A stretch of 64,000 nt of DNA from Candidatus Saccharimonadota bacterium (GCA_900555265.1 UNSL01000004.1:1-64000), one strand, 5' to 3'; positions 1 through 8,483 are shown, numbered from the stretch's first letter. Notes: generated by a model not told the origin, from the sequence alone. Numbers and translations: made by a program.

Positions 1-679
1 CCGTATAGCCATCCTTTTTCAACTCCTCCAAATATCTGTAAGTGCTGGCGTCATACTCATGTGGCGGCAAGTCAGCCAAATCAATCGCGTTATAAACCAC
101 CTCAATTTTCTCTGGCGGAATGTGATAATTCTTAACAATTATTTCCTTCGTGATTTCACTAACGGCGATTATCCGATCAGCCATCAACAAGCCTTGCTGC
201 TCAATTTCGTGAACCAGAGGGTTTCCTGACTGCTCGCCAGAACGGTCAAATTCCGTCGCGTGAACGTGCACAATTAGCGGCGCGCCCGTCATTTCCTTAG
301 CAATTATTCCAGCTTCCATCGTCAACCAATCATGCGCATGAATCGCGTCAGGCTGATGATTTTTCACAAATTTCCGAACATATTTGCCATAACGCCTTTG
401 TACAGCACGCATCGGCGAAAGACCATATTCATCCTTAGCGTTTTCACGATCTTCCTCTGAACCGTTATTATACGCACCCAAATCGTGATAATTCGGCGGC
501 AAAGGAGTAGCTGAATAGATATTCATATAGTCAATTCCAGGATGCTCGGCGGTGTAGGGAATGATAAAGTCGATATCAACGCCCTCCGAAGCAAGCGCCT
601 TCGACATCTGATAGCAAGCAACGCCAAGTCCGCCACTATTGTGCGGAGGAAGTTCCCACCCAAGCATTAAAATTTTCAT
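1..679 (-). CDS. GT4/GT5-like glycosyltransferase, C-terminus cut by window edge
   Basis: About 226 N-terminal residues are visible; the rest lies beyond base 1. The start MKILMLGWELPPHNSGGLG is the classic N-terminus of starch/glycogen-synthase-like glycosyltransferases, where the nucleotide-sugar transfer fold begins with a Gly-rich loop. Further on, DAIHAHDWLT and IVHVHATEFDR are family motifs, and a linker around ADRIIAVSEITKE leads into the second Rossmann domain. The likely role is transfer of a hexose from an activated sugar to a glycan or lipid at the cytoplasmic membrane; the acceptor is unknown. The start ATG at 677-679 has TACAAT ending 10 bases upstream and no Shine-Dalgarno site, like many single genes here. 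Sure of the superfamily, not of the substrate. Confidence 0.88.
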   Translation of the reverse strand, partial: MKILMLGWELPPHNSGGLGVACYQMSKALASEGVDIDFIIPYTAEHPGIDYMNIYSATPLPPNYHDLGAYNNGSEEDRENAKDEYGLSPMRAVQRRYGKYVRKFVKNHQPDAIHAHDWLTMEAGIIAKEMTGAPLIVHVHATEFDRSGEQSGNPLVHEIEQQGLLMADRIIAVSEITKEIIVKNYHIPPEKIEVVYNAIDLADLPPHEYDASTYRYLEELKKDGYT

Positions 680-805
680 CTCTGAGTTAATTGTAGAACT
701 ACGCTTATGTTTTTTCAAGGGATTTTGGGATCTTTTTCACGAGTTTTTATTTTTCACAATTTTAACATTTGCGACAAAGCTAATTCGTGATAAAATAGTT
801 ACTAT

Positions 806-882
806 AGGAGTGTAGCTCAGGTGGCTAGAGCACTGGTCTCCAAAACCAGGTGTCGGGGGTTCGAGTCCCTCCACTCCTGCCA
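806..882 (+). tRNA. trpT: tRNA-Trp (CCA anticodon)
   Basis: A complete cloverleaf: 7-bp acceptor stem (806-812 with 872-878), D-arm with TAGCTCAGGTGG, anticodon stem CTGGT/ACCAG around loop CTCCAAA giving anticodon CCA, T-arm with TTCGAGT, discriminator G at 879 and an encoded CCA at 880-882. A strong terminator follows at once. Confidence 0.97.
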
Positions 883-911
883 AGATTCTCGCTTGAAAGA
901 GAATCTTTTTT
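883..911 (+). terminator. Intrinsic terminator of tRNA-Trp
   Basis: AGATTCTC at 883-890 pairs with GAGAATCT at 899-906 around an 8-base loop and is followed by a run of T. Confidence 0.9.
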
Positions 912-942
912 ATTAGTCAAAAATCTGCTATAATTTTTCAAT

Positions 943-1485
943 ATGAAACCTTTATCACCTTCACTTCCGCATATTATCGCCATGGTTGGTGCGCCAGGTT
1001 CAGGGAAGACGCAATTCGCTGTAGAATTTGCGAAGATTTTCAATTCTCCAGTGGTAAGTTCTCGACAATTTGAAGTTTTTACGGACAATACAAAAACCAT
1101 TTCTGACGCAACATTGTCGCTTTTGGAAGAATTTTTGAAGACTAAGCAAACTGTCATTTTGGACGGATCAACAGATCAGCGCACGAATCGTATGCGTATC
1201 AATCGTCTTGCCAGGGAATATGGATATAAAGTCCTATTTGTTTGGGTGCAAACCGATCCAGCTACCGCCAAGCATCGCTGGATAAAGGCTTACGGCGGAA
1301 ATGACGAATCTTTCGAGCGACGATTGAAGCAATTCTCAGCGCCGCACAGCAGCGAATCTTACGTCGTGATTAGCGGTCGCCACACCTTAAGTAGTCAGGC
1401 TCGCACTGTTCTTAAGCAAATCGGCGCTAGTCGCCCAGAAGCTCCACGTCGCCCAATTGCCGGAAATCGCATTAACATAGGTTAG
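943..1485 (+). CDS. P-loop kinase (AAA_33 / zeta-like NTPase)
   Basis: A 180-residue single-domain P-loop NTPase. Walker A is GAPGSGKT at residues 16-23, a strand ending VILDGSTD at about residues 89-96 looks like the substrate/Walker B side, and a stretch with paired arginines at about residues 122-129 may be the lid. This layout suits the AAA_33 small-molecule kinases (polynucleotide-kinase or shikimate-kinase-like), which transfer the ATP gamma-phosphate to a small substrate; the substrate cannot be read. TATAAT at 929-934 ends 8 bases before the ATG, so the mRNA is probably leaderless. Only 2 bases separate it from the next gene, suggesting co-transcription with the YgjP-like protease. 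Confidence 0.85.
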   Translation: MKPLSPSLPHIIAMVGAPGSGKTQFAVEFAKIFNSPVVSSRQFEVFTDNTKTISDATLSLLEEFLKTKQTVILDGSTDQRTNRMRINRLAREYGYKVLFVWVQTDPATAKHRWIKAYGGNDESFERRLKQFSAPHSSESYVVISGRHTLSSQARTVLKQIGASRPEAPRRPIAGNRINIG

Positions 1486-1487
1486 TC

Positions 1488-2180
1488 ATGGCAATTATTA
1501 CCGACGAAGAATTCGGAGAAATTGTCGTTAAAAAACGCAGCCTGGCGAAGACTGTTAGTTTGAAAATTGCACCAGATGGACGAATACAAATCACAATGCC
1601 GCCACATGCACCGCTGCTGGCCGCAAAGGCATTGATTAAAACTTCCCGGAAGCAAATCCGCGAATTAGTTTCTCAATACCGAGAAAAACTTTCTTACACG
1701 AAGAACCAGCAAATTGGCAAAAGTCATAATTTATTGATACAAACGACCGCGAAACCTTCGAGTGTAAAAATCGTCGGAACGCAGATATTGGCAGAAATAA
1801 ATGAAGCAGAATCTGTCGAATCGGCCACAAACCAACAACTTATCCGCAGTAAAATTCTGGCAGCTCTCAGAAAAGAAGCCAAGTCATATTTACCAAGGAG
1901 ATTGTCGTTTTTAGCGAAAGAACACGGCTTTTCTTTTGCTCGGAGTAAAATCACACACTCATCAAGTCGCTGGGGAAGCTGCTCTTCATCTGGAACGATT
2001 AGCTTGAACATCGGGATGATGAACTTGCCATTTGAGCTGATTGATTACGTAATTATCCACGAATTATGTCACACCAGGCATATGAATCACTCGACGAAAT
2101 TTTGGAATGAAGTTGCCAAATTTGACCCGCATTATAAAATGCACCGAAATGAATTGAAAAAATATTCGCCATACATATAG
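1488..2180 (+). CDS. YgjP-like M48-type metallopeptidase (DUF45)
   Basis: A 230-residue protein of the YgjP/DUF45 family. The zinc site is clear: HELCH at 191-195 supplies two histidines and the catalytic Glu, and the NHS at 200-202 supplies the third ligand, as in this family. The preceding RWGSCSSSG at 161-169 is the usual family signature. The N-terminal ~100 residues are the typical beta-rich region. Family members are annotated as predicted metal-dependent hydrolases; the physiological substrate is not known. It directly follows the P-loop kinase and is probably translated from the same message. Confidence 0.93.
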   Translation: MAIITDEEFGEIVVKKRSLAKTVSLKIAPDGRIQITMPPHAPLLAAKALIKTSRKQIRELVSQYREKLSYTKNQQIGKSHNLLIQTTAKPSSVKIVGTQILAEINEAESVESATNQQLIRSKILAALRKEAKSYLPRRLSFLAKEHGFSFARSKITHSSSRWGSCSSSGTISLNIGMMNLPFELIDYVIIHELCHTRHMNHSTKFWNEVAKFDPHYKMHRNELKKYSPYI

Positions 2181-2210
2181 AAACGCATATGCTTATGTTA
2201 TACTTTAGCT

Positions 2211-3404
2211 ATGTGGGCGCTAATTTTTCTATTGATCACTCTGAGTGTTGTTTTAGGTGTTATAGCTATTGTTTTACATAAAATATTGTCGGAAATTAGC
2301 GATAAATCTGATTATAAAAATGATAAAAAAAGCCTTAGCGAACATCAAAGAATGATTACGCTTATCAATAATATTACCGACGCGATTCTCAGTACGGACG
2401 AGCACGGAATTATCAATACGTACAATTCTGCGGCACTTAATTTGATTGACACGAACAGCGGAATTAACGGCGAACATATCAGTCAAGTTCTGAACCTTGA
2501 GACGACAGATAAAAAGCCGATTGACATTTTTAAGGAACTTACCAAATCTTCCGCAATTCGCCAACGCGACGACGTTCTGATGAAAATCGAAGATGGCGAT
2601 TATATTCGCCTGGAAGTTACGCTTGCACCGGTTCAGGGCGGCGATAAGATGACACCGGACGGATACGTGCTTATTTTACGCGACATCACGAAGACGAAGA
2701 GCCTCGAAGAGGAGCGCGATGAGTTTATTAGCGTAGTTAGTCACGAATTACGCACGCCAATTGCTATTGCTGAAGGCTCGCTGAGCAACGCCAAATTGCT
2801 GGTCGAGCGTAAAATGACCAGCAAAATCCCCGAAGCCATTGACGAGTCCCATAAGCAAATTTTATTCTTAGCGCGAATGATCAACGACCTCAGTACATTA
2901 TCGCGCGCCGAGCGAGGTGTAGCCGATGAAACGGAAATAATTGACGTGACAGAGTTGGCGGCTCAGATAAATTCCGAATATTCACCTCAGGCGAGCGAAA
3001 AAGGTTTGGCTTTCAATTTGGATATCGGCGGGCGACTTGGCGTGGTTAAAGTTTCTCGTCTATATCTGGAGGAAATTCTTCAGAACTTCATTACCAACGC
3101 CATTCGATATACACAAAAAGGCTCCATAACTTTATCAATCAAGAAAAATAAATCTGGCGAAATCACCTTCAAGGTTATTGACACGGGAATTGGCATTAGC
3201 AAAGCCGACATAGCGAAAATTTTCGACAAGTTTTACCGCGCAGAAGATTATAGAACTCGCGAGACGAAAGGTACGGGATTAGGTCTATATGTTTCCGCTA
3301 AGTTAGCGAAGAAATTGGGCTGCAAAATTGAGGTAGAAAGCCGATTAAACCACGGATCGACGTTCGGATTCAAGCTGAAAGAGTTCAAAAATAATGACAA
3401 ATAA
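2211..3404 (+). CDS. Sensor histidine kinase with PAS domain
   Basis: 397 residues. One N-terminal membrane helix (about 2-24) is followed by a short cytoplasmic linker, a PAS domain (about 45-160, ending in the PAC-like LEVTLAPVQ region), a HisKA domain with the phospho-acceptor in SHELRTP (His178), and an HATPase_c domain with N box NFITNAIRYT, G1 DTGIGI, F box and G2 GTGLGLY. There is almost no extracytoplasmic sensor, so the input is probably internal (redox, ligand) through PAS. No response regulator lies beside it, so it is an orphan here. TATACT ends 6 bases before the ATG. Confidence 0.95.
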   Translation: MWALIFLLITLSVVLGVIAIVLHKILSEISDKSDYKNDKKSLSEHQRMITLINNITDAILSTDEHGIINTYNSAALNLIDTNSGINGEHISQVLNLETTDKKPIDIFKELTKSSAIRQRDDVLMKIEDGDYIRLEVTLAPVQGGDKMTPDGYVLILRDITKTKSLEEERDEFISVVSHELRTPIAIAEGSLSNAKLLVERKMTSKIPEAIDESHKQILFLARMINDLSTLSRAERGVADETEIIDVTELAAQINSEYSPQASEKGLAFNLDIGGRLGVVKVSRLYLEEILQNFITNAIRYTQKGSITLSIKKNKSGEITFKVIDTGIGISKADIAKIFDKFYRAEDYRTRETKGTGLGLYVSAKLAKKLGCKIEVESRLNHGSTFGFKLKEFKNNDK

Positions 3405-3455
3405 CATTCGGTCAACTTGTTTTTTTGACTCGGATGAATTACAATGACTATTGAC

Positions 3456-3479
3456 AGTCTGTGAAAAACAGACTTTTTA
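3456..3479 (+). terminator. Terminator-like hairpin directly before secE
   Basis: AGTCTGT (3456-3462) and ACAGACT (3468-3474) form a perfect 7-bp stem with loop GAAAA and a T-rich tail. It may end the histidine-kinase message. However, a TACAAT box at 3440-3445 would start transcription almost exactly at the hairpin, so it could instead be an attenuator for secE-nusG. Confidence 0.75.
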
Positions 3480-3493
3480 AATTGGGAGAAAAT

Positions 3494-3823
3494 ATGGCAC
3501 AGAAAGGCAAGGCAAGCAGCAAAACTACGGTTCGTCGAATTAAGGCTACCGACGACGCGCCAAAAAAAGAAAAAACTGTAGCGAAAAAAATCAATAAACC
3601 AACCAAAATCACCACAAAAGCGTCTAAAAAATCTGGCGAAAAAGGTGGATTGATTGGATATTTCAAGGGCGCTTGGGAAGAGTTGAAGCTAGTTCGCTGG
3701 CCAACCCGCTCAGCAACTTGGGCAATGACAGCGGCGGTGCTTATCTTCACATTTGTGTTTGTTGTTCTGATTTTATTACTTGACGCCGCATTCAACTGGG
3801 GCTTTAACCAAATTTTGAAATAG
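3494..3823 (+). CDS. secE: Preprotein translocase subunit SecE
   Basis: 109 residues from the chosen start ATG at 3494, which has GGGAGA six to ten bases upstream; an upstream in-frame start would lie inside the terminator-like hairpin and is unlikely. The first ~55 residues are a Lys/Ala/Thr-rich tail. The conserved SecE core then follows: an amphipathic helix with EELKLVRWPTR and one transmembrane helix (about 75-97) with VLIFTFVFVVLILLL. SecE clamps SecY in the membrane translocon. It is followed after 10 bases by nusG, the classic bacterial order. The long basic tail is unusual compared with the shortest single-helix SecE proteins. Confidence 0.95.
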   Translation: MAQKGKASSKTTVRRIKATDDAPKKEKTVAKKINKPTKITTKASKKSGEKGGLIGYFKGAWEELKLVRWPTRSATWAMTAAVLIFTFVFVVLILLLDAAFNWGFNQILK

Positions 3824-3833
3824 AGGAGAGATT

Positions 3834-4379
3834 ATGAGTTCAAAACGATATGATGACAGTAAGCAATGGTATGCAATTCATACCTATTCTGGCTACGAAG
3901 AGAAAGTTGCTGAATCAATCCGCCAACGAATCAATGGCGTTGATATGGCTGATAAGATTTTTGACGTTATTGTGCCAAAAGAAAAGCAGATCCAGATTCG
4001 CAATGGTAAGCGTAAAATTGTTGAAGCTAAGATCTTCCAGGGTTATGTCTTGGTTGAGATGAAATTGACTGACGAAACTTGGTACATTATCCGCAACACG
4101 CCAGGCGTTACAGGATTTGTGGGCGCCGACACTACACCAACTCCAGTTTCTGAAAAAGAAATTGCGAAGATTAAGAAGCGAATGGGCGTTGAAGAGCCTA
4201 AGCATCAGATTGACTTCTCAGAAGGCGAGGTTGTTTCAATTATCGACGGTCCATTCAAGGGCTTTGACGGTGCCGTGAGCGAAATTGACGCATCTAAGGG
4301 CACTTTGAAGGTTATGGTCAGTATGTTTGGCCGCGACACTCCAGTCGAGCTGGATGCCCTGCAGGTTAAAAAAGTTTAG
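3834..4379 (+). CDS. nusG: Transcription termination/antitermination factor NusG
   Basis: 181 residues, full length for NusG. The N-terminal NGN domain begins WYAIHTYSGYEEKV and contains the GYVLVEM strand and NTPGVTGFVG; the C-terminal KOW domain carries EGEVVSIIDGPFKGFDG and ends VELDALQVKKV. NusG binds the RNA polymerase clamp, increases processivity and couples it to Rho or the ribosome. It has a good SD (GAGGAGAG) and is probably co-transcribed with secE. Confidence 0.98.
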   Translation: MSSKRYDDSKQWYAIHTYSGYEEKVAESIRQRINGVDMADKIFDVIVPKEKQIQIRNGKRKIVEAKIFQGYVLVEMKLTDETWYIIRNTPGVTGFVGADTTPTPVSEKEIAKIKKRMGVEEPKHQIDFSEGEVVSIIDGPFKGFDGAVSEIDASKGTLKVMVSMFGRDTPVELDALQVKKV

Positions 4380-4380
4380 C

Positions 4381-4409
4381 TTGCAATTTTAAGCATTTTT
4401 CGATACAAT
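4381..4409 (+). promoter_or_regulatory. Sigma-70-type promoter for rplK
   Basis: TTGCAA (4381-4386), a 17-base spacer, then TACAAT (4404-4409). The predicted start lies about 30 bases before the rplK ATG, leaving room for the AAGGAAGA ribosome site. Confidence 0.65.
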
Positions 4410-4445
4410 ATTCGAGTTACGCACTACAAACTATAAGGAAGAACT

Positions 4446-4871
4446 ATGGCAAAGAAAATTATTGGTAATTTGAAATTACGCATTCCAGCCGGTCGAGCAA
4501 CAGCAGGTCCTCCAGTGGGATCAACGCTTGGTCAGTGGGGACTAAACATGATGGATTTCATCAATCCATTCAATGACGCTACAAAAGACATGATGGGTAA
4601 GGACGTAATTGTTCACATTCAAGTTTACGAAGACCGAACATTTACCTGGAACTCACTTGGTCAGCCAGTTGACGATATGATTCGTGAGAAAGCTGGAATC
4701 CAAAAGGGTAGCGGTAAGCCACACTCAGACAAGGTCGGTAAGATTACTCGCGCACAATTGCAAGAAATCGCTGAGGCGAAAAAAGATCAATTGAACGCAA
4801 TCGACATCGAAGGCGCAATGAAAGTTATCGCCGGATCGGCACGCTCAATGGGCGTTGAAGTCGTCGACTAA
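4446..4871 (+). CDS. rplK: 50S ribosomal protein L11
   Basis: 141 residues, the usual length. It shows the L11 N-terminal signature (IPAGRATAGPPVGSTLGQWG, with the GPP-containing loop) and the C-terminal rRNA-binding domain ending GSARSMGVEVVD. L11 binds the GTPase-associated centre of 23S rRNA together with L10/L12. In most bacteria rplA follows directly; here a terminator, tsaC and enolase intervene before rplA. Confidence 0.98.
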   Translation: MAKKIIGNLKLRIPAGRATAGPPVGSTLGQWGLNMMDFINPFNDATKDMMGKDVIVHIQVYEDRTFTWNSLGQPVDDMIREKAGIQKGSGKPHSDKVGKITRAQLQEIAEAKKDQLNAIDIEGAMKVIAGSARSMGVEVVD

Positions 4872-4888
4872 GCTACAGAACTTTTAAT

Positions 4889-4919
4889 AAATAGCCCCGA
4901 ACTTCTCGGGGTTATTTTA
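4889..4919 (+). terminator. Intrinsic terminator after rplK
   Basis: AATAGCCCCGA pairs with TCGGGGTTATT around ACTTC, followed by a short T-rich tail. It uncouples rplK from tsaC. Confidence 0.85.
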
Positions 4920-4935
4920 TGATAAGATGAAATAA

Positions 4936-5493
4936 ATGATTGTGAAGAATATTTTAGACAACAGTGTAATCTCCGCGCTACAGAACGAGCAATTGATAAT
5001 CGCCAAAACTGACACGATTTACGGAATATTAGCCGCTGCCAATTCAAAAAAAGCCGTCGAGAAATTGTACGAAGTTAAGCGGCGCCCCTTGAATAATCCG
5101 GTCATTATTTTGGTTGCGGATATTGACGACATTCCTAATCTTGCGCCGTCGATCAAACGCAAATATCAAGAAATCTCCAAAAATAGACCAACAACAATCA
5201 TCACCAAAGTGAGCCCTAATTTTCTGCCACATCTTCCGAGAAATGGCGGAACATTGGCATTCAGAGTCGTACCAGAATCTCCATTAGCAGAGTTAATTCG
5301 AACCGTTGGTCTTTTGGTTGCGCCCAGTGCAAATCCATCAGGAGAAGAACCGGCAAAGAACGTCACCGAAGCGATAAATTATTTCCACGAATTAGTGCCG
5401 ATTTATGTCGATTCTGGAGAAACCGCCGACGCTCAACCGTCGCAAATTATCCGAATCAACGAGGGCGGGGAAATTGAGTTTTTAAGAAGATAA
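4936..5493 (+). CDS. tsaC: Threonylcarbamoyl-AMP synthase, TsaC/Sua5 family
   Basis: A 185-residue YrdC-domain protein, the short TsaC form without the extra Sua5 domain. Family motifs include PTDTIYG-like KTDTIYGILAAA near residue 25-36, KRRPLNNPV, the ATP/Thr-site segment TLAFRVVPESPLAELI, and LVAPSANPSGEEP. It makes threonylcarbamoyl-AMP from Thr, bicarbonate and ATP for t6A37 modification of ANN-decoding tRNAs. It sits alone between two terminators, with TAAGAT ending 7 bases before the ATG and no SD, so it is probably leaderless. Confidence 0.93.
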   Translation: MIVKNILDNSVISALQNEQLIIAKTDTIYGILAAANSKKAVEKLYEVKRRPLNNPVIILVADIDDIPNLAPSIKRKYQEISKNRPTTIITKVSPNFLPHLPRNGGTLAFRVVPESPLAELIRTVGLLVAPSANPSGEEPAKNVTEAINYFHELVPIYVDSGETADAQPSQIIRINEGGEIEFLRR

Positions 5494-5524
5494 TCCTCGA
5501 ATAATTGTCAAAAAATCGCCAAAT

Positions 5525-5561
5525 AAAAAAGACTTCCTCTGAATTACGGGGAAGTCTTTTT
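5525..5561. terminator. Bidirectional terminator between tsaC and eno
   Basis: A symmetric hairpin with AAAAAAGACTTCC on one side and GGGGAAGTCTTTTT on the other. It has A-runs before and T-runs after, so it can serve the two convergent genes. Confidence 0.9.
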
Positions 5562-5568
5562 GCGCGAG

Positions 5569-6849
5569 TTACTTCACAAACGGATGTGCAATCTCCAAAT
5601 CTGGACGCTTTTCCGCAATTCTCAGCAGCTCATTGTACTTAGCAATTCGCTCTGAACGCGACATCGAGCCAGTCTTAATTTGACCCGTACCCAAACCGAC
5701 CGCCAAGTGAGAAATCGTTACGTCCTCCGTCTCGCCAGACCGGTGGCTCATCACTGTATTCCAGCCAGCATTCTTCGCCATCAAAACAGCTTGAATCGTC
5801 TCAGTCAATGTGCCAATTTGGTTCGGCTTGATTAAGATCGCATTGCCAGCCTTTTCTTCGATTCCGCGCTTCAATCGCTCGACATTCGTCACCAAAAGAT
5901 CGTCGCCAACCAATTGCGCAAAATTGCCCAAATCAGCCGTCATTTTCTCCCAATCTTCCCAAGCTTCTTCGTTCAATCCATCCTCAATCGATAGAACAGG
6001 GACGCGTTCCAACAGAGCTTTATACGTGCGAATCATTTCGTCAGCTGACAGAATTCTGTGTTCAGTCGCCAAGTTATATTTGCCGTCCTTGTAAAGCTCG
6101 CTCGCCGCAACGTCCAGCGCAAAACCAAAGTCCACACCTAATTTATAGCCAGCCTGCTCGATGGCGCGAGATAGCAACAAAATAGGCTCCATATTACCAT
6201 TCCTGACATGAGGTGCATAGCCGCCCTCATCGCCAACCGTCGTAGGATAACCTTCGTCTTTCAGGATTTTTGCCAACGCATGGAAAACTTCCGCGCTCAT
6301 TCGAACCGCGTCCGCAAAAGTTGCCGCACTAGTTGGAATAATCATATATTCCTGAAAATCAGTCGCACCGAGCGCATGCTGACCGCCGTTCATCACGTTG
6401 ATCATCGGCATCGGCAAGCACATTGTAGGATTTCCAGCCAAGCTATTGACATATTGATACAACTCCACGCCACGCGACTTAGCAGCAGCTTTCGCCACAG
6501 CCAGCGACACCGCTAAAATCGCATTCGCACCCAAGCGCGCCTTATTCGGCGTACCGTCCAGACTCTTCATTTTTTCATCAATTGCGGCCTGGTCGAACGG
6601 ATTAGAGCCCTTCAAAGCCTGCGCAATCTCACTATTGACATTTTCGACCGCACGAAGAACACCTTTACCGCCGAACGCCAACTCGCCGTCCCGAAGCTCA
6701 ACAGCCTCGAAAGAGCCAGTGCTTGCGCCAGACGGAACAGCCGCACGCCCAAACGAACCGTCACTCAAAGTCACGTCCGCCTCGACCGTCGGATTTCCAC
6801 GCGAATCTAAAATTTGCCTTGCTTGTATGTTTGTAATTGTTATATCCAT
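5569..6849 (-). CDS. eno: Enolase (phosphopyruvate hydratase)
   Basis: 426 residues from the start chosen at 6847-6849 ([18 protein letters not shown]), which matches the usual enolase N-terminus. ATGs further upstream would add about 23 atypical residues. Signature regions are all present: PTVEADV, the SGASTG loop, [14 protein letters not shown] with the Mg ligands, GDDLLVTN, and [14 protein letters not shown]. It interconverts 2-phosphoglycerate and phosphoenolpyruvate. TAAAAT ends 7 bases before this ATG and no SD is visible, so the message is likely leaderless. It lies on the minus strand inside a ribosomal-protein cluster on the plus strand. Confidence 0.97.
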   Translation of the reverse strand: MDITITNIQARQILDSRGNPTVEADVTLSDGSFGRAAVPSGASTGSFEAVELRDGELAFGGKGVLRAVENVNSEIAQALKGSNPFDQAAIDEKMKSLDGTPNKARLGANAILAVSLAVAKAAAKSRGVELYQYVNSLAGNPTMCLPMPMINVMNGGQHALGATDFQEYMIIPTSAATFADAVRMSAEVFHALAKILKDEGYPTTVGDEGGYAPHVRNGNMEPILLLSRAIEQAGYKLGVDFGFALDVAASELYKDGKYNLATEHRILSADEMIRTYKALLERVPVLSIEDGLNEEAWEDWEKMTADLGNFAQLVGDDLLVTNVERLKRGIEEKAGNAILIKPNQIGTLTETIQAVLMAKNAGWNTVMSHRSGETEDVTISHLAVGLGTGQIKTGSMSRSERIAKYNELLRIAEKRPDLEIAHPFVK

Positions 6850-6870
6850 AATTACTATTTTATCAAACAT

Positions 6871-6978
6871 TTGCCTCAATATCTGAAAATATGGTATAAT
6901 TTCATCACTATCAATCAATGTTGGGAGGCCGATTTGTTAAGATGACAAATTGCCGCTTGCACCACAGAAAGGATTATT
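6871..6978 (+). promoter_or_regulatory. rplA promoter and short structured leader
   Basis: TTGCCT and TATAAT (6895-6900, extended by TGG) form a promoter. The ~70-base leader contains GGCCGATTTGT paired with ACAAATTGCC, a hairpin that could carry the L1 autoregulatory binding site known in other bacteria; that role is inference. The SD AGAAAGGA stands 7 bases before the rplA ATG. Confidence 0.55.
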
Positions 6979-7986
6979 ATGGCAAAGAAAGCCGAGTTGC
7001 TAGAAAAAGCAGCAGAACTAAAATTAGAAGTCAGTGAGAAAAACACAATCGCTGAAATTGAAGCAGCAATTGCAGAAGCTACAGACGCAAGCAAATCTCA
7101 CGACAACAAAGACAAAGACGTTGTTGCTGAGCGCGAAGCTACTGTCGCTAAGTCTGGCAAACGTAGCCAAAAAGCTCTTGACGAAGCCGCTGAAAAAGCA
7201 GAGAAGGAAGCTCGCAAGGAAGCTGGCGACACTACTCCACAATCAGACGACGTCGAAGCTCACGTAAAGAAAGGTCCAAAGCCAGTTACTCGTCCACGCT
7301 TGGAGCGCCGCGGTAAAAAATATCAAGACGCTGCAAAAAACGTTGAAAAGAACAAATTGTACAGCTTAGACGAAGCTTTGAAATTAGCTACTGAAACCAG
7401 CCCAGTCAAGTTCGACGCTAGCGTTGAAATCCACATCCGCCTAGGTGTTGACCCACGCCAAGCTGACCAAAACATCCGCTCGACCGTAGCATTACCACAC
7501 GGTACAGGTAAAGATGTTCGCGTAGCAGTTTTTGCACCAGAATCAGAACACGCTGCCGCTAAAAAAGCTGGCGCTGACATCATCGGTGACGAAGAATTCC
7601 TAAGCCAATTGGACAAGGAAGAATTGAACTTCGACATTTTGGTTGCAACTCCACAGTACATGCCAAAGCTTGGTAAATACGCACGTTTGCTTGGTCCACG
7701 CGGTTTGATGCCAAATCCAAAGTCTGGCACTGTTGCTACTGACGTCGCTAAAGCCGTTTCTGAAGCAAAAGCCGGAAAAGTTGAATACCGCGTTGATAAG
7801 CAAGCCATCGTTCACTTATCAATCGGCAAAGTATCATTCGGCGCTGAAAAATTGTCAGAAAACGCACGTGCATTCTTAACCAGTTTGAACTCCCAAAAGC
7901 CATCCAGCTTAAAGGGTGTTTACGTTAAGAGCGTTGCAATTGCCACAACTATGGGCCCTGGCATTAAAGTAGAGAACTCTCTGTAA
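6979..7986 (+). CDS. rplA: 50S ribosomal protein L1 with ~110-residue N-terminal extension
   Basis: 335 residues against ~230 for normal L1. The L1 core starts at about residue 110 ([11 protein letters not shown]) and is ordinary, with [20 protein letters not shown], the [10 protein letters not shown] segment and the [12 protein letters not shown] strand. Ahead of it come ~35 residues ([19 protein letters not shown] and on) that look like a SAP/Rho-N-type helix-extended-helix, then a Lys/Glu/Ala-rich linker. L1 forms the mobile L1 stalk of the 50S subunit and represses its own mRNA. The SD AGAAAGGA precedes this ATG, so the extension is translated. The domain match of the extension is by eye only. 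Confidence 0.95.
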   Translation: MAKKAELLEKAAELKLEVSEKNTIAEIEAAIAEATDASKSHDNKDKDVVAEREATVAKSGKRSQKALDEAAEKAEKEARKEAGDTTPQSDDVEAHVKKGPKPVTRPRLERRGKKYQDAAKNVEKNKLYSLDEALKLATETSPVKFDASVEIHIRLGVDPRQADQNIRSTVALPHGTGKDVRVAVFAPESEHAAAKKAGADIIGDEEFLSQLDKEELNFDILVATPQYMPKLGKYARLLGPRGLMPNPKSGTVATDVAKAVSEAKAGKVEYRVDKQAIVHLSIGKVSFGAEKLSENARAFLTSLNSQKPSSLKGVYVKSVAIATTMGPGIKVENSL

Positions 7987-8007
7987 TCTTTATATTTCAG
8001 GCAATTA

Positions 8008-8036
8008 AATCCCGTCGATTCTGGCGGGATTTTTTG
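8008..8036 (+). terminator. Intrinsic terminator after rplA
   Basis: AATCCCGTC and GGCGGGATT close a hairpin around ATTCT-type loop bases and are followed by TTTTTG. Confidence 0.88.
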
Positions 8037-8058
8037 TGTTACTGAGGAGGTTCACCAC

Positions 8059-8085
8059 ACCCGCTCCACCACGGAGCGGGTTTTC
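8059..8085 (+). terminator. Second terminator-like hairpin
   Basis: ACCCGCTCC pairs with GGAGCGGGT around ACCAC, followed by TTTTC. It is a tandem back-up terminator for rplA or the end of a very short RNA. Confidence 0.75.
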
Positions 8086-8144
8086 TCTTTGGTTAGACAT
8101 AGACATCTATTGATTTTATTACGTTATCATTGTAAAATATCAGA

Positions 8145-8471
8145 ATGCCAGAATCACATAATCCATATTTAGGCGACTATTGGCGAGGTGGCGCCGAATG
8201 CGCTAAACTACCCGCCAAGGAAGCTGATTACCTATTTTTTCAGGAAAACCCAAATAATCCAAAAAGAGGGCTAAGGGCGGAGCCTACCCGCCTAGCTAAG
8301 GATATGTGCCAAAAATGTCCAGTCTTAAAGCAATGTTTGAAAGACGCCCTTAATCATCCAGAATTGGCAGGATACGGAGTACGGGGAGGAAAGTCTGCGC
8401 GTGAGCGTCAAGAAATATTACGATTAGGCGAAAATGCAATAAATAAAGCGATTGAATCGGCTGGAAAATAA
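8145..8471 (+). CDS. WhiB-like iron-sulfur regulator
   Basis: 108 residues with the full WhiB cysteine set: Cys19, then Cys55-x2-Cys58-x5-Cys64, expected to hold a 4Fe-4S cluster. After these comes the family turn, here GVRGG at 78-82 (usual form G-V/I-W-G-G), followed by a basic tail with SARERQE. WhiB proteins bind the primary sigma factor region 4 and steer transcription in response to redox or nitric oxide. The Trp-to-Arg change in the turn would alter the contact with sigma. The spacing between the first and second cysteine is about 35 residues, as usual. TAAAAT ends 6 bases before the ATG. WhiB is characteristic of Actinobacteria and their phages, so transfer from a host lineage is plausible but unproven. 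Confidence 0.88.
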   Translation: MPESHNPYLGDYWRGGAECAKLPAKEADYLFFQENPNNPKRGLRAEPTRLAKDMCQKCPVLKQCLKDALNHPELAGYGVRGGKSARERQEILRLGENAINKAIESAGK

Positions 8472-8483
8472 TCGCCATAACTC

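Noticed and set aside
7323-7808. Minus-strand ORF opposite rplA
   Set aside because: Antisense to a perfectly conserved L1 core; no start signals and a low-complexity product.
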